Shown here: in pieces, positions 26,001-32,672 of the stretch | How the letters are laid out: each line of letters begins with the position of its first letter | How positions within the stretch are numbered: position 1 is the first letter of the stretch | NCBI RefSeq assembly: GCF_900090315.1 | Contig: NZ_FMHZ01000002.1 | Coordinates: 3,574,501 to 3,638,500 of the forward strand | DNA: 64,000 bases | Reading direction: 5' to 3' | From: Micromonospora citrea | Lineage (GTDB): Bacteria; Actinomycetota; Actinomycetes; Mycobacteriales; Micromonosporaceae | The notes under the pieces: model-generated | Told to the model about the DNA's origin: nothing | What the model saw: the letters and a program-made list of their open reading frames with translations, nothing else | Database searches by the model: none | Made by a program: the position numbers and the translations under genes

Positions 26001-26257
26001 CCGGGCTCGGCGGGGTGCAGGGTCTCGCGCAGGTGGTCGTACCAGGCGGGGTGGGTGAAGTCGCCGGTGCCGAGCACGGCGATGCCCTTGCGCCTCGCCC
26101 ACCAACCGAGGTTCGGCAGGGTGAGGTCGCGGCTGCACGCGCGCGAGTACTTCGAGTGGATGTGCAGATCCGCGACGAACGGCGGGAGGCCACCGGAGGG
26201 TGCGGCGCTGAACGGAGGCACGCCGCATCCTGTCACGAGCCGGATGGCGCCCGTCAT
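23021..26257 (-). CDS. EndoQ-like PHP endonuclease fused to UvrD/PcrA-like helicase
   Basis: The protein is 1078 residues. Residues about 27-330 are a PHP-type, EndoQ-like domain: FVADLHIHSKYSRACSRDLT with metal ligands His32 and His34, GTGDFTHPAWYDHL, AHIWTPWFSALGSKSGF and SNSDAHSPPALAREA, followed by a zinc ribbon (RLCG and RCPECGK). EndoQ enzymes cleave 5' of deaminated bases. After an Ala/Pro/Lys linker (~500-545) comes an SF1A helicase: Walker A AGPGTGKT (about 548-555), DEYQDVDE (~695), GDPDQAIYSFRGAD, LTLHAAKGLEFP (~972) and EERRLFFVGLTRAQDRLY (~1014). The fusion suggests coupled nicking and unwinding in DNA repair, which is inference. An in-frame GTG at 26221 with CAGGAT 5 nt upstream is an alternative start that still keeps the PHP domain. 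Confidence 0.92.
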   Translation of the reverse strand: MTGAIRLVTGCGVPPFSAAPSGGLPPFVADLHIHSKYSRACSRDLTLPNLGWWARRKGIAVLGTGDFTHPAWYDHLRETLHPAEPGLHRLSPEAERDIARRLPPRLASEAEADPVRFMLSVEISTIYKRDDRTRKVHHLIYLPDLDAVARFNTALGRIGNLGSDGRPILGLDSRDLLEITLEASADGYLVPAHIWTPWFSALGSKSGFDAIADCYADLADHIFAVETGLSSDPEMNWRVGSLDRYQLVSNSDAHSPPALAREATVFATGRDYFAIRDALRTGDGLAGTIEFFPEEGKYHADGHRLCGVNWPPERTRAAGGRCPECGKPLTVGVLSRVEELADRPAGHRPAHARDVTHLVPLAEILGEINKVGARSKRVEGKLNELVAALGPELEILTITPLDEIGRVGGELLAEGIGRLRRGDVRRVPGYDGEYGVITLFDPAELGGDAGTAQETLFDVPVPAQRTPTEPAPKPRARRPAAAKAKAEPKRKPVTPAPPPPIAPAPSPHEPFEPMLAGMEEVGTGLLDRLDAMQRVAASAPGGPLLIVAGPGTGKTRTLTHRIAYLCAELNVFPEQCLAITFTRRAAEELRHRLDGLLGPVAEDVTVGTFHSLGLTILRENADAVGLPADFRIADDAQRAEARAEAGDDDASYAALLRKQDLVDLDELLTLPVTLLKADRKLVQRYRERWRWIFVDEYQDVDEVQYELLRLLSPADGNLCAIGDPDQAIYSFRGADVGYFLRFSQDFTDARLVRLNRNYRSSAPILAAAVQAIAPSSLVRGRRLDPARLDPEAPLVGRYPASSVADEADFVVRTIDELVGGLSHRSLDSGRIDGRSTSLSFSDIAVLYRTDAQAAPIVDALARANIPVQKRSHDRLRDRPGVSAIARELRHADGLDGSLAARVRLAGQVLAERFAVPTLDGAGAVRPEDVRSAVDLLTPLARRCGDDLPAFLSQLATGAEVDALDPRAEAVTLLTLHAAKGLEFPVVFLVGAEDGLLPLRWPGSTPDDDAIAEERRLFFVGLTRAQDRLYVSHAARRSRHGTERECAPSPFLDAIDPGLFERFGEAEPRRPRDRQLRLI

Positions 26258-26308
26258 CCGCCACGCGTGAAGGTGAGGTGCGCAATCGGCGGGACCGCCC
26301 CGTCCGGG

Positions 26309-27553
26309 TCAGGCGCTGCGCAGCTCCACCAGGGTGATCTGGGGTTCCGCGCCGACGCGCACCGGCGGGCCCCAGAAGCCGGCGCCGTTGGTGACGTAGA
26401 CCTTCGTGCCGTCGACCTCGCCGAGACCGGAGACCACCGGCTGCTGGAGCTTCACCAGCAGGTTGAAAGGGACGATCTGCCCGCCGTGGGTGTGCCCGGA
26501 GAGCTGGAGGTCGACGCCGAACTTCGCCGCCTCCACGGCCGCCACCGGCTGGTGGGCGAGCAGCACCACCGGGCGGCTCGGGTCGCGGTCGCCGAGGGCC
26601 GCCGCGTAGTCCGCCGGGGCGGCCAGGCCGGTGCCGGCGGCGGTGACGTCGTTGACCCCGGCCAGGTCGAGCACGCCGCCCCGGGCCTGGATCTCGGTCC
26701 GCTCGTTCTGCATGACCCGCAGGCCGAGGCGGTCCAGCTCCTGGACCCACTCCTCGACCCCGGAGTAGTACTCGTGGTTGCCGGTGACGAAGTAGCTGCC
26801 GTGCCGGGAGCGCAGGCCGCGCAGCGGCTCGGCCGCCTCGCCCAGCTCGGCCACCGAGCCGTCGACCAGGTCGCCGACGACCGCGACGACGTCCGCGTCG
26901 AGGCGGTTGATCGCGGCGACGATCCGCTCGGTGTGCGCCCGGCCGCGCAGCGGACCGAGGTGGATGTCGGAGACCGTGGCGATGCGCAGGCCGTCCATGC
27001 TGCGGGGGAGCTTGGCCAGCGGGATCTGCACGCGGTCGAGCTGCGGGGGGCCGAGGGCGGTGCGGATGCCGTAGCCGGTCAGGCCGGTGGCGGTGAGCCC
27101 GGCGAAGATCGCCGTCCCGCGGGCGAGCAGCAACCGGCGGGAAGGGTCGTGGTCGGGCTGCGCGACGGCGTCGGCGGCCGGCGGGTCGGCCGGACCGGCG
27201 GCGCCGACCAGGGCGGGCTCGGGCGCGGCGGCGGTGGGCTCGGCGGCGGCGACCCGGCGGCGCAGCACCAGCTTCGCCACCGCCATCGGCACCTCCAGCG
27301 CCACGAGCAGGACCAGCAGGTAGAACATGACGGCGAGCCAGAGGTAGCCCGGCCACGCCAGCCAGTAGAGGCCCGCCTGGGTGCCGACCATGGTCGCCGG
27401 TACGAGCAGCGCAAGCACCAGGGCGGTGATGCCGCCGATCCGTCGCCAGCGCCCCGGCGTGGTGGTGTCCCGTACCAGCCGCTTCCAGAGGTAGAGGTGG
27501 ATCAGGCCGGTGATCAGCGCCAAGGTGGCGACGAACGCCAGTGCCGGCAGCAT
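26309..27553 (-). CDS. Membrane-anchored metallophosphoesterase (YkuE/YaeI-like)
   Basis: The protein is 414 residues from the ATG at 27553. Four hydrophobic helices occupy about 1-125, followed by an Ala/Pro-rich linker and a fifth helix near 160-180 preceded by SRRLLLARG. The calcineurin-like domain then carries all metal motifs in order: ATVSDIHLGPLRG, VVAVVGDLVDGS, FVTGNHEYYSGVEEW, VLLAHQPVA and LQLSGHTHGGQIVPF. It should hydrolyse a phosphoester outside or at the membrane; YkuE-like relatives are linked to envelope lipids. The substrate is not determined. It ends 13 bp before moaD in the same direction. Confidence 0.93.
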   Translation of the reverse strand: MLPALAFVATLALITGLIHLYLWKRLVRDTTTPGRWRRIGGITALVLALLVPATMVGTQAGLYWLAWPGYLWLAVMFYLLVLLVALEVPMAVAKLVLRRRVAAAEPTAAAPEPALVGAAGPADPPAADAVAQPDHDPSRRLLLARGTAIFAGLTATGLTGYGIRTALGPPQLDRVQIPLAKLPRSMDGLRIATVSDIHLGPLRGRAHTERIVAAINRLDADVVAVVGDLVDGSVAELGEAAEPLRGLRSRHGSYFVTGNHEYYSGVEEWVQELDRLGLRVMQNERTEIQARGGVLDLAGVNDVTAAGTGLAAPADYAAALGDRDPSRPVVLLAHQPVAAVEAAKFGVDLQLSGHTHGGQIVPFNLLVKLQQPVVSGLGEVDGTKVYVTNGAGFWGPPVRVGAEPQITLVELRSA

Positions 27554-27566
27554 GTGTGCGCCTCCC

Positions 27567-27968
27567 TCAGCCGCCCGCGAAGGGCGGCAGGACGTCGATC
27601 GTGGCCCCGGCGGGTAGCGGTGCCCGACGATCATGACAGGTCACGCCGTCCACCAGGAAACTCGCCACCCGCAGCACGGCGGCGAGTCGCTCGCCGTGTC
27701 GGGCGGCGAGTTCCCCGAGGAGTTCGTCGAGACTGCCGCCCGCGGATGCGGTCTCCTCGGGCAGCCCGGCGGCGGCCCGCGCCCCGGCGAAGTAGCGGAC
27801 GGTGAGGGGCGGCCCGGCGTCGGCCGGCGGAACCGTCTGCCCGGCGTGGTCCGGCGGCCCGGCGTGGTCCGGCGGCCCGGCGTGGTCCGGCGGCCCGGCG
27901 TGGTCCGGCGGCCCGGCGTGGTCCGGCGGCCCGGCGTCGGCCGGCCGCGTCGGTTCGGTCACGGTCAT
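27567..27968 (-). CDS. moaD: Molybdopterin synthase sulphur carrier MoaD with N-terminal repeat insertion
   Basis: The protein is 133 residues; normal MoaD is about 80-90. Residues from about 52 to the end form the ubiquitin-like fold (LTVRYFAGARAAAGLPEET to IDVLPPFAGG), ending in the essential Gly-Gly that is thiocarboxylated and donates sulphur to MoaE. The first ~50 residues are Pro/Asp/Ala-rich and contain five identical HAGPPD-type units. The insertion is on the side opposite the C-terminal active tail, so it is probably tolerated. The ATG overlaps the moaA stop (ATGA). Confidence 0.92.
   Translation of the reverse strand: MTVTEPTRPADAGPPDHAGPPDHAGPPDHAGPPDHAGPPDHAGQTVPPADAGPPLTVRYFAGARAAAGLPEETASAGGSLDELLGELAARHGERLAAVLRVASFLVDGVTCHDRRAPLPAGATIDVLPPFAGG
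27841..27930 (-). repeat. Five perfect tandem copies of an 18-bp unit in moaD
   Basis: Unit CCGGCGTGGTCCGGCGGC starts at 27841, 27859, 27877, 27895 and 27913 (plus-strand reading). The copies are identical and keep the moaD frame, encoding a six-residue Asp-His-Ala-Gly-Pro-Pro unit. Flanking half units differ. It is one of several minisatellites in this window. Confidence 0.95.
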
Positions 27969-28978
27969 CCTCCGATGGCCGACATCGGCCGGACGGGTTG
28001 CAGGAAGGCGGGGTCGTCGATGCCGTGCCCGGCCCGCTTGCCCCACATCGCAACCCGCCAGCGCCGGGCCAGTTCGTCGTCGTCCGCCCCGGCCCGCAGC
28101 GCGCCGCGCAGGTCGGACTCCTCGGTGGCGAAGAGGCAGGCACGGACCTGCCCGTCGGCGGTGAGCCGGGTGCGGTCGCAGTCGCCGCAGAACGGCCGGG
28201 TGACGCTGGCGATCACGCCGACCCGGGCCGGACCGTCGTCGACCAGCCAGGTCTCGGCCGGGGCGGCGCCGCGTTCCGCCGGGTCGGGGGTCAGGGCGAA
28301 CTCGTCGCGCAGGCGGGCCAGGATCTCCTCGGCGGTGACCATGGTGTCGCGGTCCCAGCCGTGCTGGGCGTCCAGCGGCATCTGCTCGATGAACCGCAGC
28401 TCGTAGCCGTGGGCGAGGGCGAAGCGGAGCAGCGCGGGGGCCTCGTCGTCGTTGATCCCGCGCATGAGGACGGAGTTGACCTTCACCGGGGTCAGGCCGG
28501 CGGCGGCCGCGCCGGCGAGCCCGGCCAGCACGTCCGCCAGGCGCGGGCGCCGGGTCAGCCGGGCGAACCGCTGCGCGTCCAGGGTGTCCAGCGAGACGTT
28601 CACCCGGTCGAGCCCGGCGTCGCGCAGCGCGGGGGCCAAGCGGTCGAGTCCGATGCCGTTGGTGGTGAGCGAGATCCGGGGGCGCGGCTCCAGCGCCGCC
28701 ACGGCGGCCACGATGCCGAGCAGGCCGGGCCGGATCAGCGGCTCCCCGCCGGTGAACCGCACCTCGGTCACGCCGAGCAGGCGCACCGCGACCCGGACCA
28801 GCCGGACGATCTCCTCGTCGCCGAGCAGTTGCGGGCCGGGCAGCCAGGGCATCCCTTCCGCGGGCATGCAGTAGGTGCAGCGCAGGTTGCACTTGTCGGT
28901 CAGGGACACGCGCAGGTCCCGGGCGACGCGGCCGTACCGGTCGGCGAGGACGCCGTCGGTCGGCGGGGCGGCGTTCAC
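27965..28978 (-). CDS. moaA: GTP 3',8-cyclase MoaA
   Basis: The protein is 337 residues, the family length. MoaA is the radical-SAM enzyme that starts molybdenum-cofactor synthesis by rearranging GTP. The N-terminal SAM-cluster motif is CNLRCTYCMPAEG, followed by EVRFTGGEPLIRPGL and VNVSLDTLDAQRF. The C-terminal second-cluster motif is VTRPFCGDCDRTRLTADGQVRAC. A C-terminal GG tail (SAIGG) is present, which in MoaA is needed for catalysis. The GTG at 28978 overlaps the stop of the upstream kinase-like gene, and the stop overlaps moaD, so the three are probably one unit. Confidence 0.96.
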   Translation of the reverse strand: MNAAPPTDGVLADRYGRVARDLRVSLTDKCNLRCTYCMPAEGMPWLPGPQLLGDEEIVRLVRVAVRLLGVTEVRFTGGEPLIRPGLLGIVAAVAALEPRPRISLTTNGIGLDRLAPALRDAGLDRVNVSLDTLDAQRFARLTRRPRLADVLAGLAGAAAAGLTPVKVNSVLMRGINDDEAPALLRFALAHGYELRFIEQMPLDAQHGWDRDTMVTAEEILARLRDEFALTPDPAERGAAPAETWLVDDGPARVGVIASVTRPFCGDCDRTRLTADGQVRACLFATEESDLRGALRAGADDDELARRWRVAMWGKRAGHGIDDPAFLQPVRPMSAIGG

Positions 28979-29889
28979 CCGTCGACGGTAGCGCGCGCCA
29001 GCCCGGCCAGGGCCGCGCGGGCGGTGCGGGCGACCGCGTCGCGGTACGTGCCGCCGAATAGGGCGGTGTGCACCAGCATCAGGTGGAGCTGGTGCAGCGG
29101 CACCCGCTCCTGCCACCCGTCGGCGGGCGGCCACGCCTCCGCGTACGCGGCGAGGACCCGGTCGAGGTGCGGCACGCCGCCGAAGAGCGCCAGTTGTGCC
29201 AGGTCGGTCTCCCGGTGCCCGCCGTGCGCGGCCGGGTCCACCAGCCAGACCCGGTCGTCGGCGCCCCAGAGCACGTTTCCCGGCCAGAGGTCCCCGTGGA
29301 TCCGCGCCGGCGGCTCGTCCCCGCCGAACTCGCCGATCCTGTCGACGACCTGCTCGACCAGCCCGGCCTCCGCGCCGGTGAGCGCGCCGCCGTCCACCGA
29401 CCGGCGCAGGTACGGGACGAGCCGGCGCCGGACGAACCAGCCCGACCACGGCCCCTCGTCCGGCGTGTTGTCCTGCGGGAGCGCCCCGACGAACCCGGTC
29501 CAGTCGGCGCCGAACGTCGGCGCGCCGGCGCGGTGCAGGGCCGCCAGCTCCCGGCCGAACCGTTCGGCCGCCGCGGGCGTCGGCTCGCCGGGCTCGACCC
29601 AATCGAGCGCCAGCAGCTCGGGCAGTGCCACCACCACCTCGGGCACCGCGACGGCTCCCGCGTCGCGCAGCCAGCGCAGGCCGGCCGCCTCGGCGGCGAA
29701 GAAGCCCTCCGGCAGCGGCCGGCCGGCCCCCTCCGGCCAGGTCTTGGCGAAGATCGAGTGGCCGTCGTCGAGGGTCAGCCGGGAGGCGGCGCAGATGTCG
29801 CCCCCGGCGACCGGCGTCTCCCGGATCCTCTGGTGGGTCAGGAAGGTCGGCAGGTGCTCCGGGTGCGCCCGCAGGTACGCCAGATCCAT
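28975..29889 (-). CDS. Fructosamine/ketosamine-3-kinase family protein
   Basis: The protein is 304 residues, the family length, from an ATG at 29889 with TACCGT (minus strand) ending 6 nt upstream. Kinase-fold motifs are GGDICAASRLTLDDGHSIFAKTW (the Lys site, partly shown), RIHGDLWPGNVLW (catalytic loop HGDxxxxN) and LVDPAAHGGHRETDLAQL (metal-binding Asp). The family phosphorylates the sugar of glycated amines to reverse glycation. It overlaps moaA by four bases, but no functional link to molybdopterin is known. Confidence 0.92.
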   Translation of the reverse strand: MDLAYLRAHPEHLPTFLTHQRIRETPVAGGDICAASRLTLDDGHSIFAKTWPEGAGRPLPEGFFAAEAAGLRWLRDAGAVAVPEVVVALPELLALDWVEPGEPTPAAAERFGRELAALHRAGAPTFGADWTGFVGALPQDNTPDEGPWSGWFVRRRLVPYLRRSVDGGALTGAEAGLVEQVVDRIGEFGGDEPPARIHGDLWPGNVLWGADDRVWLVDPAAHGGHRETDLAQLALFGGVPHLDRVLAAYAEAWPPADGWQERVPLHQLHLMLVHTALFGGTYRDAVARTARAALAGLARATVDG

Positions 29890-29906
29890 CCGCGCACGGT
29901 AACCCG

Positions 29907-31295
29907 TCACGCGGCGTCGCGGGCGGGCGTCGCGGTGGCGCCCCGCCGGCGGGCGCCCAGCAGCGCCACCACCCCGGCGGCCTGGATCGCCGTGAGCAAC
30001 ACCAGGGCGGTACGGAATCCGGCCAGCCCGCCACCGCCGGCGGTCCAGCACAGCGCGGCGACGGCGGGCGCGAGGGTCGTCGAGATCATCCGTACGGTGC
30101 CGCTGACCCCGCCGGCGGCGCCGGTGGCGCCGGCGGGCGCCGCCGCCATGACCGCCGCGATGATCGGGGTGTTGAACAGGCCGAACCCGACGCCCAGCAC
30201 CGCGATCTGCCACCCGACGTGCGCCAGCCCGGCGTCGGCGGGGAGCGTGACCGGCAGCAGCGTCGCCCCGGCGACAAGCGTGGCACCCGTCGCCGCCGCC
30301 GGCAGCGCGCCGATCCGGTCGGCGAGCCAGCCGGCGACCGGCGAGACGACCGTCATGGCGCCGATGTTGACCAGCAGCAGCATCCCGGTCACCTCCGGGC
30401 CCTCGTGCAGCACGTCGGCGAGGAAGTACGGCAGGAGGAAGGCCGTCAGCGCGATGTTGAAGCACACGAGGAAGAGCCCGAGGGTGGTGAGCCCGAAGCG
30501 ACGGTCGCGTACCAGCGCGATGACCGGTCGCGCGGCGGGCAGCCGGGCCCAGGCCAGGCCGAGTCCCACGGCGAGCGCGCCGAGCCCGGCGGCCACCGCC
30601 GGCCGCGCCGTGATCTCGTCGACCGCGACGATCACCGCGGCGACCGTGCCGCCCAGCAGCACCACCTCGCTCAGCAGCGGCAGGCCGGGCACGGGCAGTC
30701 CCCGGCCGTCGCGGGGCAGCGCCCGCAGGCCCAGCCAGAGCGCGGCCGCGACGAGGGGCAGCTTCAGCAGGAACACCGCGCGCCAGCCGAACGTGCCGGC
30801 GACCAGCCCGCCCAGCGACGTGCCGGCCATCCCGCCCACGGTCATGATCGTCACCACCGTGCCGATCGCGCGGGCCCGCTGGTCCGCCCGGACGGACGCC
30901 GCGATCACCGGCAGGTAGACCGCCAGGGTGAGCCCGCCCGTGACGCCCTGGAGCAGCCGTACGGCCAGCAGCGCCCACATCGTCGGCGCGACGGCGGCGA
31001 GCACGCTGGTGACGCCGATGCCGGCCATGGACCCGGCGAAGATCAGCCGGGGATCGGCCCGGTCGGCCCAGCGGCCGGCCGGGATGGAGACGGCGGCCAT
31101 CGGCAGCGCGTACGCCAGCAGCACCCAGGTGGTGGCCGTCGGATCCGCCCCCAGATCCGCGCCGATGGCGGGCAGCACCACGCCGGCGATGCTCATCTCC
31201 GAGGTCACCACGAGCATGGCGAGGGCCACGGCGGCGACGGGGGCCCAGCGGGTCCGGGCGACGGGCGGCGGCTGCGGTGCGTGGGTGGTGGTCAT
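29907..31295 (-). CDS. MFS multidrug exporter (DHA-type)
   Basis: The protein is 462 residues with about 14 hydrophobic helices, from the ATG at 31295; a longer frame to 31460 is an unconserved leader. MFS signatures include GRWADRADPRLIFAGSMAGI (loop 2-3 motif) and AGTSLGGLVAGTFGWRAVFL (motif C-like, antiporter type). It should export a small hydrophobic compound by proton antiport. It is divergent from the flavin-reductase gene; two imperfect inverted-repeat arms lie in the shared promoter region. Confidence 0.9.
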   Translation of the reverse strand: MTTTHAPQPPPVARTRWAPVAAVALAMLVVTSEMSIAGVVLPAIGADLGADPTATTWVLLAYALPMAAVSIPAGRWADRADPRLIFAGSMAGIGVTSVLAAVAPTMWALLAVRLLQGVTGGLTLAVYLPVIAASVRADQRARAIGTVVTIMTVGGMAGTSLGGLVAGTFGWRAVFLLKLPLVAAALWLGLRALPRDGRGLPVPGLPLLSEVVLLGGTVAAVIVAVDEITARPAVAAGLGALAVGLGLAWARLPAARPVIALVRDRRFGLTTLGLFLVCFNIALTAFLLPYFLADVLHEGPEVTGMLLLVNIGAMTVVSPVAGWLADRIGALPAAATGATLVAGATLLPVTLPADAGLAHVGWQIAVLGVGFGLFNTPIIAAVMAAAPAGATGAAGGVSGTVRMISTTLAPAVAALCWTAGGGGLAGFRTALVLLTAIQAAGVVALLGARRRGATATPARDAA

Positions 31296-31330
31296 GGGCG
31301 CCGACGGTAGGGACGTGCGCGTCCACCGGG

Positions 31331-31398
31331 CATCTGTCGAACGACCGTACCGGGCGCCGGGGTGGGGCCCGGGCCCGTGACCGGTCGGTTGACAGATG
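31331..31398. promoter_or_regulatory. Paired inverted-repeat arms in divergent promoter (MFS / flavin reductase)
   Basis: CATCTGTCGAACGACC (31331-31346) and its reversed counterpart GGTCGGTTGACAGATG (31383-31398) match at 14 of 16 positions. Their centres are 52 bp apart (about five helical turns). They lie between the starts of two divergent genes (31295 and 31463), the right one including a TTGACA hexamer. A regulator could bind both arms and control both genes. Confidence 0.5.
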
Positions 31399-31462
31399 GC
31401 GGGCCCCCGCCGGCTGCCTAGCGTGGTCGGCACCCAACCCCGACCGACCTGGGAGAACATCC

Positions 31463-32044
31463 ATGACCACGCAGCAGTTGCGCCTCGCCGTCATCGTGGC
31501 AAGCACCCGCCAGGGGCGCTTCGGCCCGGTGGTGGCCGACTGGTTCGTCGACCGGGCGCGGCGGCACGGCGGCTTCGACGTCGACGTGATCGACCTGGCG
31601 GAGGTCGCCCTGCCGGCCACGCTCACCGACTTCGGCGCGCCCCAGCCGGCGGCGGTCGACGCGCTCGCGCCGCGGCTGGCCGGCGCCGACGCCTTCGTGG
31701 TGGTCACGCCGGAGTACAACCACAGCTATCCGGCCACCATCAAGATCGCGATCGACTGGTACCGCGACGAGTGGCGCGCCAAGCCGGTCGGCTTCGTCTC
31801 CTACGGCGGGCTCTCCGGTGGCCTGCGCGCCGTGGAGCACCTGCGCACGGTCTTCGCCGAGGTGCACGCGACGACCGTGCGCGACACCGTCAGCTTCCAC
31901 GGCTGCTGGGACAAGTTCGACGAGTCCGGCGCGCCGGTGGAGCCGCAGGGCTGCGACAGCGCCGCCAAGACCGTCCTGGACCAGCTCGGCTGGTGGGGGC
32001 GGGCGCTGCGGGAGGCCCGCGAGCGCGTCCCGTACGCGGCCTGA
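31463..32044 (+). CDS. NADPH-dependent FMN reductase-like flavoprotein
   Basis: The protein is 193 residues. LAVIVASTRQGRFGPVVADW forms the flavodoxin-like FMN phosphate-binding loop, ADAFVVVTPEYNHSYPATIK the flavin-contact loop, and FVSYGGLSGGLRAVEHLR the third FMN contact. It probably reduces FMN, quinones or similar compounds with NADPH. GGGAGAA is close upstream of the ATG at 31463. It is followed 20 bp later by the DsbA-like gene and is probably cotranscribed with it. Confidence 0.93.
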   Translation: MTTQQLRLAVIVASTRQGRFGPVVADWFVDRARRHGGFDVDVIDLAEVALPATLTDFGAPQPAAVDALAPRLAGADAFVVVTPEYNHSYPATIKIAIDWYRDEWRAKPVGFVSYGGLSGGLRAVEHLRTVFAEVHATTVRDTVSFHGCWDKFDESGAPVEPQGCDSAAKTVLDQLGWWGRALREARERVPYAA

Positions 32045-32064
32045 CGGGAAAGGGGGTGCAGACG

Positions 32065-32661
32065 ATGGACGTGGAGTTCGTCTTCGACGTGCCGTGCGTG
32101 TGGTCGTACTTCGCCTACGCCCGGTTCCAGCGCGCGGCGGCGCGGATCCGCGCCGAGGGCGGGCAGGTGGCCGTGCGGTTCCGGCCGTTCCAACTGGACC
32201 CGCGCGCCACGGCCGACGGGGAACCGAAGATCGACGTGCTGCGCCGGGCCTTCGGCGTCGAGGCGGACGACGCCGTCGCCGGCATGGAGTCGAAGGCGGC
32301 CAGCGAGGGGCTGACGTTCCGGCACCGCCACGCCGTGTGGAGCGACACGCTGCCCGCGCACCGCCTGATCGCCGTGGCCGCCGGGCAGGGGCGGGGCGAG
32401 GCGATGGTGGAGCGGCTGTTCCGCGCCCACCACACCGACGAACTCAACATCGCCGATCCGGTCACGCTGCGCCGGCTCGCCGACGAGGCCGGCGTCGCCT
32501 CGCGGGACGGCGGCGACGAGGACGTACGCGCCGAGCTGGCCCGGGTGCGCGCCGAGGGCGTACGCGGGGTGCCGGTGTTCCGCCTCGCCGGCCGTACGCT
32601 GCACGGCGCGCTGTCCGAGGAGACGCTGTACCAGGCGATGAGCGCGACGGTGGCCGCGTAG
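32065..32661 (+). CDS. DsbA-family (FrnE-like) oxidoreductase with altered active site
   Basis: The protein is 198 residues with a thioredoxin-like N-terminus and a helical insertion, as in FrnE/2-hydroxychromene-2-carboxylate isomerase relatives. The typical DxxCPWC motif reads DVPCVWSYFAY, so the first Cys is kept but the second is Ser. The C-terminal segment EGVRGVPVFRLAG retains the cis-Pro loop. A disulphide-exchange role is therefore doubtful; a glutathione-transferase-like isomerase or chaperone role is possible. A GGGAAAGGGGGTG site precedes the ATG at 32065. Confidence 0.85.
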   Translation: MDVEFVFDVPCVWSYFAYARFQRAAARIRAEGGQVAVRFRPFQLDPRATADGEPKIDVLRRAFGVEADDAVAGMESKAASEGLTFRHRHAVWSDTLPAHRLIAVAAGQGRGEAMVERLFRAHHTDELNIADPVTLRRLADEAGVASRDGGDEDVRAELARVRAEGVRGVPVFRLAGRTLHGALSEETLYQAMSATVAA

Positions 32662-32672
32662 CCTTGGCTCCT

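Noticed and set aside
21869..27805. A 1978-residue plus-strand reading frame
   Set aside because: It is antisense to the EndoQ-UvrD, metallophosphoesterase and other genes, and its Arg/Ala/Gly-rich translation has no domain. GC-rich third positions keep such frames open.
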